From: Perkinsus chesapeaki
Taxonomy: Eukaryota; Perkinsozoa; Perkinsida; Perkinsidae
Reading direction: 5' to 3'
Length of the DNA: 42,256 nt
Assembly: GCA_013115145.1 (NCBI GenBank)
Contig: JAAPAO010000290.1
Span: 1-42,256 of the forward strand
Shown here: in pieces, positions 23,072 through 33,481 of the stretch
How the letters are laid out: each line of letters begins with the position of its first letter
How positions within the stretch are numbered: the first letter of the stretch is position 1
Notes under the pieces: generated by a model
Databases searched by the model: none
Seen by the model: only the letters and a program-made list of their open reading frames with translations
What the model was told of the DNA's origin: nothing
Made by a program: the position numbers and the translations under genes

Positions 23072-23452
23072 TTTGTCAATCACTTTCGAATTTCACTAAT
23101 CCCATCATACGTGTAGGTCTTTTAAGAGAGCAAGTTCACCGACCGGTGCGAGACAACTTACCACTTGCGAGCTTGCGAGTGAGCAAGCGTACCTCAGCTT
23201 GGTGATGAGTTACCTATGCCAACATCGCGGGAGTTGGTGGAAAGAGAATCGGTGCGTTGCAGTATCTATCTGCCACCGCACGCTTATCACGTAACGACTG
23301 GCGGCAGCATTCTGCTGTACTATCCAGACTAAGGCGTTTGGGGAGTTTTCGTACATTTATAAACTACTCTGGTCATGAAGGTGTCTCCAACGAGTATATT
23401 TTTTTCTCCCTTGGGTTGGGGGGCTCTCACGGTTGTCTGTCTGTAACACCAG
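23072..23452. other. Intergenic, no gene seen
   Basis: This is the spacer between the tRNA gene and the transposon. I see no coding signal. Confidence 0.5.
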
Positions 23453-24806
23453 GGCCGGTATGCGGATCCTGATCCACGCGTGATCCTGAGAAAAAGATCA
23501 CGAAAAAAGATCAACGCAATGATTTTCTGGCGTGAACCTGATCTTTTAGCTCAGATCAATAGATTGAGGATCACGTAGCAGGATCATAGATCATTCGGAT
23601 GATCTGTGGTTCATGAAACCCACGATCCTGTCAGTTTGGAGTCAGGATCGTGAATCGTGGATCAATGACATACAACTGACGGATAATTGTTACCGCACAA
23701 ATTGCATGAATCACTCCATCGAAGCGATGCCGAGCCGCTCCCTAGTAGTCCCTAATGGTAGCCTACAGCTACAGCAGCTGTATGAAGCTAGTGCTAGTAT
23801 TAGTACTATATACTATAAACTGATTGTGTCGTTGTGTGGCACAGCTTGTCTCTCAAATTGAGACTCTCAATTCTTTATCACCCCAATCATCGCCGATGAC
23901 TCATCGGAGTGCAGTGGTAATTTCGTAATTAGTGAAGGTCTATTGCTAATCATTATTATCACCATCATTTAATCACTCATTGTAAATGCTAATTGTAGTC
24001 TACTTAGTAGCTTCTCCTATCATGCAGCTAATAGTATTACCCTGATACCACCTAAGCGGCTTAGGCTAAACCTTCGCTAAAGACTATGCGGGCTAGAAAC
24101 TTCGCCATTGGACAATTTCCACCAAATTTGATACATACCACTAACTTAGTGACACTAAATATTGCTCCAGACGAATAGAGAGTTGATTTTTTGAGTGGAC
24201 TTTATGGGCAAATGGATGGTATCCTGGAACACGGTTCGTACGACCCTGGTTCGATTCCCGCCAGGTCTATCATGTTGGTACCTACCGCAGGCAACTCGCG
24301 ACTCGGATCAGGATCACGGATCACTAACAATGTAACGGTGCATAAGGGCCCCGTTACGGGATCACCGTGGATTAGCACGTAAAGTGCCACTGATCCGCTA
24401 AGGGATCCTTGAGATGGATCAGGAGCTTGATCCGATGGTTGATCTGGATCCGAGGATGATCTGCCAAGGCAAAATGGATCACGGATCAACGAAATTTCTC
24501 AAAGCCCTTGGGAATTTCTCAGCCCCTTGATCCATGGATCACGGATCAAGTTTTTTCTCAAGGATCACGGCTCAGGATCAAAAACAAGGATCGCAGGAGA
24601 TCCAGATCACAGGTCAGAGATCAGTACCAAAGTTCAGAATTCGAGATCAAAAGTGAAGGATCAGGATCAAAGATCACGGATCAAGATCAACGATCATGGA
24701 TCTGGCTCAAGCATTTCGGATCACGATTGATTTGTCTCAGACAAGAAGATCACTGAGTGATCCGGATCATCGGATTGAACCATGGATCAGGATCCGCATA
24801 CCGGCC
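23453..24806. mobile_element. Non-autonomous DNA transposon with 24-bp TIRs
   Basis: The ends are perfect 24-bp terminal inverted repeats (23453-23476 and 24783-24806), starting GGCCGGTATGCGG. Each is flanked by CAG (23450-23452 and 24807-24809), consistent with a 3-bp target-site duplication. The 1354-bp interior has no transposase frame. The left ~200 bp and right ~500 bp are packed with GATC-centred words such as GGATCACGGATCA: by hand about 14 and 36 GATC sites, where about one per 256 bp is expected. The centre (about 23660-24300) is ordinary in composition and carries a tRNA-like sequence. A TIR beginning GGCC with a 3-bp duplication resembles the PIF/Harbinger group, but CAG is not its usual TWA target, so the superfamily is open. 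Confidence 0.8.
24196..24269 (+). tRNA. tRNA-like sequence (degenerate), inside the transposon
   Basis: Exactly 74 nt are bounded by a seven-pair acceptor stem, TGGACTT with AGGTCTA (two wobbles). There is a box A-like TGGGCAAATGG and an exact RNA polymerase III box B, GGTTCGATTCC, at 24248-24258. The T-stem has two mismatches and I cannot form a convincing anticodon stem, so it is not a functional tRNA. It may be a tRNA-derived fragment carried by the transposon, or a decayed tRNA gene into which the element expanded. Confidence 0.4.
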
Positions 24807-24809
24807 CAG

Positions 24810-25216
24810 CATGTCACGCCAGTATATCATCACTGGCAACGCTTGGATGACAGTTGCTGGCCGGCTTGTGGTTAACCGTCACCAACTGGTTACTACTAAT
24901 TGCGACCATCAGACACCGTCATTGCGTCACTGGGATGTCAATCAAGCCCTCGTGTTGGAGACACAATGTCTCAAACATGGCATATTACTCACACAATGTG
25001 AGAAAACCTCGGGCTGATTCTCCCATCCCAGCGACAAGTCGTCAACACCCTCAAAACAAGGATACTAGTAACGGTTGCGAGGTTAGGGAGGTGACGTATA
25101 GGCCGCCTTATAATTATCACTGAACAATCTCTCCACTAATCCCTACAGTATTCACCAACACAATTCATCAACCATAAGATACGATGATCAAGCAGCATGC
25201 GCCAGTAAAATGAATG
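24810..25216. other. Intergenic, no gene seen
   Basis: This spacer lies between the transposon and the 3' end of the coiled-coil gene. Two small hairpins with the loop CAA (GAGACA/TGTCTC and CTCACA/TGTGAG, about 24958-25002) are the only structure noticed. Confidence 0.5.
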
Positions 25217-26982
25217 TCACTTCTTCTTTCCTTTCTTACCACCTTTCCCTTTCTTCCCTCCCTTCTTTTTCGCATCCAGCAGCTTCCTACGCTCAATGTA
25301 AAGCCTAAAAGTGCACCACCCGAGGTTCGAACGCGAATCACAGGCGCCACGAGCACTAACTACCTGCCCTGTTCCTGCAGGAACTCTACAGCACTCAACA
25401 TGGCCTCCTTATGAGCCGCTAGCTGCCTCGCTGCAAGTCTCATCTCAGTTGCCCTATCCTCCTTCAATTGAGCATCTGCCGCCTACCACCACCAAGCATC
25501 AGTCTCTCCCCTATCCCCGATACCGTACTTCCCTTTCCTTCCTATCTTGCAACACATCCAGCTCCTCCACCATCTCTCCTCGTTTCTCATGCAGCCCCTA
25601 CTCACGTCGCGCTTTCTCCCTGGCCTCCTACCCTGCCCCACCTGAATGGCCTCCTCCATCCTGCGCACCTCCTTTTCCGATAGCTCCTGCCACTTGTTCC
25701 TGTCCTCAGCCAGCTGCTCTACCTTCTCATTTAAGCTCTAAAACGCCCAAATGGACCTCCTCGCCTCCACCATAACTCACCAAAGCGTTCACTAACGACG
25801 CGTTCTTCTCCACCGCATGCTGCAGCTTAACCTTTTCTATTCCCCGTAAAAGTTCCCTCTCCCTTTCCTGGAACCTGTGCCGCCCACCTCCACCCTTTCA
25901 CCCCCTGCACTACTACCTAGTAATAGCCGCTCTCTCCCGTGCCTCCATCCGTCCCTGCTCGAACCTCAGTTCAACCTCAGCTACATTCCTGCTCTTGGCC
26001 AACTCCTCCTTCAACTTTCGTATGTCAGCATCAGCCTGCCTCATCTCCGCCTCCTGATTTTTGCACCTGACCCATCAACCCATGGCCAAATCCCCATTGC
26101 TTCAAATTCAAAGCAATCATAGTGACAAAAGTCCATCACTTCCACAACGGGCCAACGCCCAACCTTCCTACTCCTCCTGAAGCTCCCCTTCAAGTGTTTT
26201 AACCGCCTGCGAGACAGCTTGTTCTCTCGCCTTGACCTCATTCAGATAATTCTGCGCCCTGATAAAGCTGCCTGGCTCGACCCACGCTAGCCCCACTACT
26301 ACTTCTTCTCCTTAAGCACCTTCTGGCTGAGCTCAGTAAACGAAAACTCGTCCAGCTCCTTCCTCAAGTCACCAATCCAACCTTGAGCGAATCCACGCTC
26401 CTTCTGCATCTTAACCAAGTTGGCCTGTATGTCAGGATTCCCCTGTAGGTTCCTACCGAACACGGCTTCAAACGAAGCTGTTCAAAGTTGGAAGATAGAC
26501 GGCAGACCAGCACCGTGCCTTTCCTTACCGACAAAGATTCTTATTGCTCTCCCCCAACCTCGCCCCAATGTCCGTCAATAGGGCCTGCACCTCCTGCAGC
26601 CTGCTACGGTCAGCCAGACTGGTGAGTTGTTCTCGTAATGCCACCAATGCCTCATATCTCTGCAGAAAGAAGGCCACTACAAGGAGGTGGTTAAAATGCC
26701 AACACATTTCGGCAAAGGAAGGAGTTCACACGACAGGAGCGTGCTGAATGCCACCGCCCGAGAGAGCTAATTATTCCGCCTGGAGAAGATATTGAAAAGT
26801 TCAGCTCATTAATATGAGTACGCCGGCGTTCAGCCAATTACATCTTCCAGGTCCTTCTGTTCTCGAATGCTCCGTGATATCTCATCACCCATAAACTGGG
26901 TAAGTTCTTCTCGATGAGCTGATGCATTGGTCCCAAGGCAGTTGAGGAACTCGAACTTGCCCAAAGCCTCGTCCAATAGGAC
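25217..26982 (-). CDS. Coiled-coil protein with Lys/Gly-rich tail
   Basis: Several exons read in one direction. VLLDEALGKFEFLNCLG lies in the exon starting at 26982, then LVALREQLTSLADRSRLQEV (about 26640), FGRNLQ joined to GNPDIQANLVKMQKERGF (about 26420), NEVKAREQAVSQAVKTLEGE (about 26220), RKLKEELAKSRNVAEVEL (about 26020), SLNEKVEQLAEDRNKWQEL (about 25720), KEDRATEMRLAARQLAAHKE (about 25440), and the last exon 25304-25217 with YIERRKLLDAKKKGGKK. It is almost wholly helical with heptad spacing and ends in a Lys/Gly-rich tail. There is no signal peptide, membrane segment or enzymatic motif. Such proteins are typical of axonemal or centrosomal structures, but I do not recognise the family. 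The 59-nt intron 25305-25363 contains a tRNA box B-like word. The N-terminus is not resolved. Confidence 0.65.
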
Positions 26983-27542
26983 CTACAGTAGCAAAGCCTG
27001 GCCGCCAACTCCAGCAACGACCATAGAGATATGCTTTATAGGAAAGTGTCATCTGCGTATTATTGTTATTATATGGATAACACTGAGACTCTCCAAAGCG
27101 CGTAAAAATATACTCTTAAGCGAGGGTGACGCATTGTGGTCACAAGGTGGGGCGATAACCTATCCAGAATTCAATCGAAAGCAATATGTAAGATCCAATG
27201 TGGCAACGCTGGAATAGGTTCTAAATCTTATTCAACACTCCCATTGCTCCCGTACAACCCATTTAGTGAGACTAGGAAGGGCCATATCAGCTCAGCGTTC
27301 CCAACCACCTACTTGAACCTTGAAACTTTCCACAGGATTCAGTTTACCTAATACCACTCTTTCCTCAATAAATCATCTCCTCTACCCCCCTTACTCTGTT
27401 GATTCCCACTGCCCAACATGCCCGGTGGAATTGTTGTTGATGTTGCGCTGTAGTTTGTAAATCTCGCTACGCCCAGATGATCGATATCAACATAGCGTGC
27501 TGTCTCGAAGGCGATATCCTCCTCCAGTACTCACCAGTCGGT
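26983..27542. other. Spacer between coiled-coil gene and eS24
   Basis: This stretch probably holds the unresolved first exon of the 25217-26982 gene near its left end and the eS24 promoter at its right end. The two genes are divergent. No clear element can be named. Confidence 0.4.
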
Positions 27543-28089
27543 ATGGCCGAGTTCACCGTCCGAACCAGGAAGTTCATTACGAACCCTCTCCTTGGCCGCA
27601 AGCAATTCGTAATAATGGGGGTATAATGCACGCTTCAACCTTAGATTCGCGAGAGTATCTTACGGTTTTGGATTCAAAATGAGGTTGATTTGAAGCTACT
27701 GTTAAAATTTATTTCCCTCTAGGTGGTCGACGTTCTTCACCCCGGTGTTGGCAGCGTCTCCAAGAAGGACCTCGCTGAGAGCTTGGCCAAGATGTAATGC
27801 ATTTGCCTTCCTTTATCTTCTCCATTATCTCCTCAACAGGTACAAGGTCAAGGACGCCCGCGTTATCAGTCTCTTCGGTTTCAAGACCCAGTTCGGTGGC
27901 GGACGCTCCACTGGCTTCGGTCTCATCTACGACTCTGTCGAGAAGGCCCAGGCCTTCGAGCCCAAGCACAGACTGCGTCGTCACGGTCTTGCCTCCGAGT
28001 TCCTCGCCAAGCGTAGGTCTGGCAAGGAGTTGAAGAACAAGTGCAAGAAGGTCCGCGGTACCGCCAAGGCCAAGCTGCGTTCCAAATAA
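27543..28089 (+). CDS. RPS24: 40S ribosomal protein eS24
   Basis: Three exons (27543-27608, 27723-27793, 27840-28089) join in phase to 128 residues. The protein is a small-subunit component needed for pre-18S rRNA maturation. It opens [20 protein letters not shown], then has the conserved blocks [39 protein letters not shown] and [11 protein letters not shown], and ends in the basic tail [11 protein letters not shown]. All match the eS24 family in order and length. The start is fixed by the family N-terminus. Intron 1 is 114 nt, longer than most here; intron 2 is 46 nt and ends CAACAG. Family members are constitutively transcribed. Confidence 0.97.
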
Positions 28090-28268
28090 GAAGCCACAAC
28101 AACAACAGCGCTATTGACTTAGCTGTCAAGAGTGTCGTCGTAGTGTTCTTCTTCAACTTGTGATGATACAGGCTATCCTGGACGGATGAGAGTACTACTG
28201 TAGGGCCACTGATGGACCCATGTTGTGTTGTAATTATTAAGGGTATATTTAATAGTAGATTATAGATA

Positions 28269-29540
28269 ATGTCATCAACTGAGGAAGAAGGTCCACCGCC
28301 TGATTCTGTACAAGAGGAGGAGGGGGCGGCTCCCACTGCAGTCGGAGAATCTGACGCACCTGTCGAATCCAAGAACCCCGAACAACCAGAAGAAAGTCAA
28401 CAACCCACCGACCAAACAAGTCGACATGGAAGCTTATTTTGTCGAGATATATATCTCTTAGATGTAGAAGAAACTGTCGAGCCGAATGCCAAGGAAGTCG
28501 TAGTGGAGGAGGAGGAGCAACCTGCCGCCGTTGATGACCACCAGAATGAAGCTGCTGCTGAAGTGATGGCTTCAAAACCAGCTGAAGAAGTTGGTCCACA
28601 GGCAACAGAAGGCAAAGCGCCGCCAGAGGCACCACCGACGGCAGAGGTACCGAAAGAGAGCGAAATAATGATTGTGATAAATCCATCAGGAACGGGAGGA
28701 CGAAAATAATCGAGAACTGATGCAAGAAAGCCTCGCTCGAGCGCGGCGGTGCGCAGCAGAGCTCCTTTCCACGGTGGGATCATATAACGCATCGATCATG
28801 AGGGTAGGCTGTCAGGTGCGGCTGCTCAGTGAGGAGCTACAAGGGATGACGGCATTGCCCGACCTAGAGCAGCATCTACAGAAGATACGCGATAACGCCG
28901 AGGAGATCGGGAAGCTGGTAGAGACAATCGACGGTCGTCAGTGGCGATACTTTGCACATAGGGGACATTGAAAGCAGACAAGGAGGAGGAAAAAGCAACA
29001 CTTGAACATGATACGTCACAGAACATCGAATCCAGACCCTCCACGGCCGAACGAACCGGTGAGGGAATGACTGTTCAAATAAAGCATGAACGCGTTGCAG
29101 ATGGCGGTGTTGCTGCACTGAAGGAAATTCAACAACTCAGGCAGCAGCTTCATCGGGGGGATGGACTGTAAGCTCTGGCCGCCAGCTCGATTACATTATG
29201 ACACTTCTAGCACGACAATAGAGGAGACCGAATGCGAGGTGGAAGAACTCAAACGAGTTCGTCGGCAAATACGGTATAGCTCAGCCCCGCCTGCCGACTA
29301 GCAGGACATCCTAGGTATCTTTTCGGTGGAGTTCTCGCCTCCTTACCGACGGAAACGGCAGCCATCTCAGCGATGCAGTCTCAAGCCGTTGAATTGGTAT
29401 GGCGGGTGATGAATCTCTCTGAATATAATAGTTTTATTAGTACTACCCTCAGCAACAGGAGTCCCTACAGCACAATAGGAACATCAGCAGCAAGAACAGT
29501 AAGTGGATCGATGGTCTCAACAGAGGCAGAGACTAGTTAA
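28269..29540 (+). CDS. Acidic N-terminus plus coiled-coil protein
   Basis: Exons 28269-28646 and from 28690 onward join in phase through a 43-nt intron. Further exons continue GTLKADKEEEKATLEHD, VAALKEIQQLRQQLHRG, TTIEETECEVEELKRVRRQI and YLFGGVLASLPTETAAISAM, ending near TAA at 29540. The first ~126 residues are Glu/Pro-rich and disordered in character. The rest is mostly a coiled coil (ARARRCAAELLSTV, PDLEQHLQKIRDNAEEIGKL). I recognise no family. Each junction is supported by a GT donor, an AG acceptor and a kept frame, with introns of 41-46 nt. The last intron is uncertain (it could be 25 or 31 nt). It starts 180 bp downstream of eS24 on the same strand. Confidence 0.6.
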
Positions 29541-29568
29541 ATGGAGATACCTAAGTTGTCACATTGAT

Positions 29569-29592
29569 CGATATAGGCTTGAGCCTATATCG
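29569..29592. repeat. Perfect palindrome, 11-bp arms, 2-nt centre
   Basis: CGATATAGGCT (29569-29579) is complementary to 29582-29592 around TG. It lies about 30 bp after the stop of the acidic/coiled-coil gene. There is no T-run, and a eukaryotic polymerase II gene would not need such a terminator. Confidence 0.88.
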
Positions 29593-30025
29593 GGGGCATT
29601 TCCTGGGGCGGAGATACAATGGAATGAAGTTGCATAGGGAACATTAGGCTACCTAAACAAGAGATATGAAATACATTACTAACAGGACAGAATGAAGAGA
29701 TGCGCTACTTCAGTAGGAATATACGAGATGAAGATGTACATTAAAATATTGGACATGCCCGCAATCTTGGAACGTCTCGATGACAGTGAATCACAAAAGA
29801 ACAGTGTTCCAAGAGGGAATGCATTCGAGTCTTCTTTTTACACTGGTAAAATGTTCTCTCATTATTAGAAGTTGTGATAATGAGAAAACATTTTCATTTT
29901 TCGTTTTGATTCAAAACCATCTCATTATCAACTATATTTCTCGTTATCAAAACTTCTATTGTGTCTCCGCAATAGAAACATGTTACTGGTGTATATCTGA
30001 ACTGATAGGTTACGGTGCTCAGAAG

Positions 30026-31062
30026 ATGAGAGTAGATGACGACGCTTCAACTTACTCCCTCAGCTCCTCAAATGCATCTATCTTCACTCCTCACAGCCCA
30101 GTAATAGACGCCGGTTCGATTCCCAGTGGCGACATCTCTTTACTCAGAATGATGGTCGACGAAAACATGACAAGCATCGAACGAAGCCCTCTGTGGAAAG
30201 GCAGAGAGACCCCAAGGATAGCTTCACCAGCGATGGCTTAGGTATCCTCCCACGGGAACGATCAGTAGCACTTGCTAATAATGACTGATTAATAGTGGAA
30301 GGGGGCCCAGGCTGTTGAGTGTGGGTGGATAAGGAGCCTGCCCACAATCCCCACGGATGGGTGTTTTCCATGGGGATCCCCTTGAAGGATGAATCTCAGC
30401 TTGCTGGTTGGGAACCGCAGAAACCCGATCATGACGAATTTCGTGTTCTTTCTTTTATGGAGTACTTGGCCTGGTTTTCCCGCGTTCATCAGTCCGCAAA
30501 CATCTATTTCCTACATACCGACTCACTACAAATATTAACATCAAGTGTACTTCCTAGACTCCGCTCCCATTAATCACAGACCCTTCCGTCGGGAGGCATT
30601 TTCATGGTCGTTATACATAACATAGGTTACGCTTTTCCCTGTCTTGTAGGTCGCAATCGATCCTTACATGATCGACACAGTGGCACAGGTAAACCGTCAT
30701 CACTACTATCATACCGACAATCTCTTCATCTCAGACAGCAGTCAAGATTGGGCACGTGAAATAGTAAAGTCAAGTCTACGGCCCCAAAATAAATGGGATT
30801 TCAGCAGCAGCAGTGCTGATGAAAGGAACTCCTCCGTTGCTTCCTCAGCAACTCGTAGGATCTCAATCTTCGCCACTTGCGCTATTCGATGGTTATTCAG
30901 GTAATGGAATTCACCAACGTTCATGAAGTAAGGTGGCCGTCTTCACCATCAACAACAACAATAACTATTTGTATTACCATGTACATCAGTTGTTTACTAT
31001 TGATTCCCGTCGCCGCCGCCGTTGAATTGAAAGACAGTATTGAGTTACTAGTAAATCAATGA
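30026..31062 (+). CDS. Unknown multi-exon protein with C-terminal hydrophobic segment
   Basis: Proposed exons 30026-30100, 30148-30241 and from 30320 keep phase. The first encodes a Ser-rich start (MRVDDDASTYSLSSSNAS) and the second a basic linker. The third has a well-ordered sequence containing EPAHNPHGWVFSMGIPL and RVLSFMEYLAWFSRVHQ. Later exons include VAIDPYMIDTVAQ (ending near 30689) and SQDWAREIVKSSLRPQNKWDF (about 30745-30800). The last frame has a hydrophobic stretch (ISCLLLIPVAAAV) before TGA at 31060, which suggests tail anchoring if it is coding. No family is recognised and the later junctions are not fixed. The 47-nt intron 30101-30147 carries an exact box B-like GGTTCGATTCC. Confidence 0.45.
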
Positions 31063-31098
31063 ATCGGTAATGACTTGTTCAAGTCATTACCGATTCAT
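31059..31098. repeat. Perfect palindrome, 19-bp arms, 2-nt centre
   Basis: ATGAATCGGTAATGACTTG (31059-31077) is exactly complementary to 31080-31098 around TT. This is the longest perfect one in the window. It covers the TGA (31060-31062) that ends the upstream frame, so if that frame is coding, the present stop codon comes from the palindrome. Confidence 0.95.
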
Positions 31099-31625
31099 CG
31101 ATGTTCCTCAGTTACTCCCAGTGGCGCAGTGTTCGTTTGCTTCATCTCCTTCTCCGCCGCACTATGGCTTGTGTAGTCTCTCCAATTAACTATTACAACT
31201 CAAGTGGTTGTTGTTATATTGTAGAAAGTAGGCAATGGGCGAGGATGATAAAATAGGGAATGCTACTATCACCACAACAACAACAGCCCTTCGCTATTAT
31301 CATCGTCATCCAACAGAAACGATCCTCTATTATTATTACACCTTACTGTGAAGTGCCTCCCATTGCCTAAAAATGAATAACAGTTGTAAGTATGTAGATA
31401 TTATTAATAGGATAACAATGCAGGGCATAGAAGCGCCACTGCAGCGGCTGTTACGGCTGCTGCTGCTCTGGCATTATGGAATATAACGTCGTCGATCGCG
31501 ATTAGTACTCTATTAAGTCCCTTACTCTATTTAATAGTAGTGAGTAAATAATATCACCAAGCAGATCGATACTCCATAATTCTATCGATAATACGATAAC
31601 GTGAATTATAATATATCGACCAAAC
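31099..31625. other. AT-rich intergenic DNA
   Basis: This is a convergent spacer between the 30026-31062 (+) gene and the 31626-32913 (-) gene. I see no gene. The DNA has trinucleotide-like patches (ACAACA, CTGCTG). Confidence 0.5.
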
Positions 31626-32913
31626 TCACGGTACTTTATACTGACCACTTTGCTGCTTTGGAATATGTCACATTCACATACCACTTTACTAGCGACAACC
31701 TTCTAGTAACATTAAAGTAGCTCCAGTGAGACTTCACCACACTATCCATTTCGCAGATAAGCCCAGGGAGCAGTTTAAAACTTACTTGATCCATCAACTT
31801 GGTCATAGTCTCCTGCATCTTTATATTGATATTAGCGAACTGCTGGCTAACTGAGAGCTGCGCGTGATTCAGCATAACAGCATTCTCAATATCATCAGAC
31901 GATACAGAGAACCTGGACACATTTTCATACCGCTCTTTCGGCAACTAACCTACTTGTTCTCCACAGCACTGCCTACGATAGCCTGGGCGGCAATAGTAAC
32001 CGTCTTCATGTCGAAATTGGCACGAACCTATCACAACATTGAACCAACCTCCATGATGGGCAGTACCGATTCGGGCATCGCTGAGAACTCCTTAACAATG
32101 CGGTCCAACCGCTGCAGCATGAATTCGTGAATGGAGATGATTTGCTTCACCGACAACTGCGTAGTCGGTTGAGCACCGCCCTCGGGGATCTTTCCCCCCA
32201 TTATCTCAACAATGCATTCGCGAATCTCTAAAACCCGGAAAGTAACAACATACTCTCGCCTGGTCACTTACGTGGATCATTTTGCTCCCTGTCGAGTAGT
32301 TGGTCGAATTCCATCATGCTCAAGCCGTACCTGCCATGAGCTGGTCAAGCACCGCAACCACTCCTTATTAGATTACGTCTCCAGAGGGTCCTTAGGCTGG
32401 ACTGCTTGAACCTTTTTGTAGACATTCTGGAACTCGAGGGCCTCGGTATCGCCCTTCGACTGAGCTGCTGCCAAATCGCGCGTCAATACCTGCGAACCAG
32501 TGATCGCCTGTGATGAACCAAAGCCGAAGCACCTTCATGGTTTGCTTCATCTCATCCTGGGACGCCAATATCGCCTTCATTATTTCTAGGACTTGTGTCT
32601 TGGATATCTGACTTTTCAAATGCCCATAAAACCGCCGTTGCTAAGATGGCCTGACCTTGTCGATGTCGACCTTGCCTCCTTGTTGCTGCTTCTTATCGGC
32701 AGCCTTGCTGCCAGCGGTGGCTGTCGAGTCGTCCTCTCTGAAGAGGTAGTAAAGCCCAACACCAGCAACGGCTGCCACACCAGCACCGATGAGCACCTGT
32801 AAGAAGGACGAGCTAGATGTTAACGTTGTTCTATACCGGATACCAACGACGGCTTTAAGCAGTGGTGTTTCTTCCGCTAAATAGAGTAGCCATACGAACG
32901 TTAAAAAGAGCAT
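31626..32913 (-). CDS. Membrane-anchored protein of unknown function
   Basis: The frame starts at ATG 32913 with a hydrophobic leader (MLFLTFVWLLYLAEE), followed by a transmembrane segment (VLIGAGVAAVAGVGLYYLF) and a charged stretch rich in Lys/Gln. Subsequent exons join in phase through introns of 41-48 nt. They encode ISKTQVLEIMKAILASQDE, LTRDLAAAQSKGDTEALEFQ, YGLSMMEFDQLLDREQNDP, SIHEFMLQRLDRIVKEF and SQQFANINIKMQETMTKLMD, ending QYKVP before TGA at 31626. The soluble part is helical. The topology suggests a single-pass organelle or ER membrane protein facing the cytosol. I recognise no family. The leader could instead be untranslated, with the start in an unseen exon. Confidence 0.6.
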
Positions 32914-33481
32914 TTTGCAGAGAGTCGGTTGAGCTAGATAACAGCAACGGAAATTAACAAATGCACGCTCAACCTAAGATACCTCTCATATACGTTATAA
33001 CAATTAATTGGCGCGTGAAACTAGCAACATAAATCATTAACGTATGCTACCTTAGTTAAGGTGGAGAGTGAGTTCGATGATGAGTCGGACATCAATAAGG
33101 TATTCAATTGCTTCAACAAATCCTATAACAAACACTGCGACATTACAAATCGATCATCAGGGCGCGCGCCAAGCCCAAAATCCAAACGCGCACGCCCGGC
33201 ATGAGGCACCCACCAACCGGTGGTTATGGTGAAGTTGCTAGTAAGGCTAATAGGTGGTAAGCTAATGAGGGATTTTGGATGCATGCTGGGCGAGGAAGGC
33301 GCTGAAGCGATCCTCCTACGATGATGTTGGCCGAGTTAGGCTTTGTCAGCATTGGGCTTGACACGCTGGTACTGCTAAGCAACGCAACAACTAGTATCAG
33401 GGGAGGAGTAACGTTAGTTGTAGTGGACGACGACGACGCTGGTGGAGTTATTTCTTTTTTTTGGAAGCAATGATGGATTTG
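32914..33481. other. Intergenic, no gene seen
   Basis: This lies between the start of the membrane-protein gene and the 3' end of FCF1. There is no coding signal on either strand. Confidence 0.5.

Noticed and set aside
24051-24065. CCTAAGC/GCTTAGG palindrome and other 7-bp-arm cases
   Set aside because: Seven-base arms with short centres are expected several times in 42 kb by chance.
24527-24756. Plus-strand frames in the GATC-rich region as proteins
   Set aside because: They are translations of GATC repeats (Asp/Gln/Ser/Arg runs) inside the transposon.
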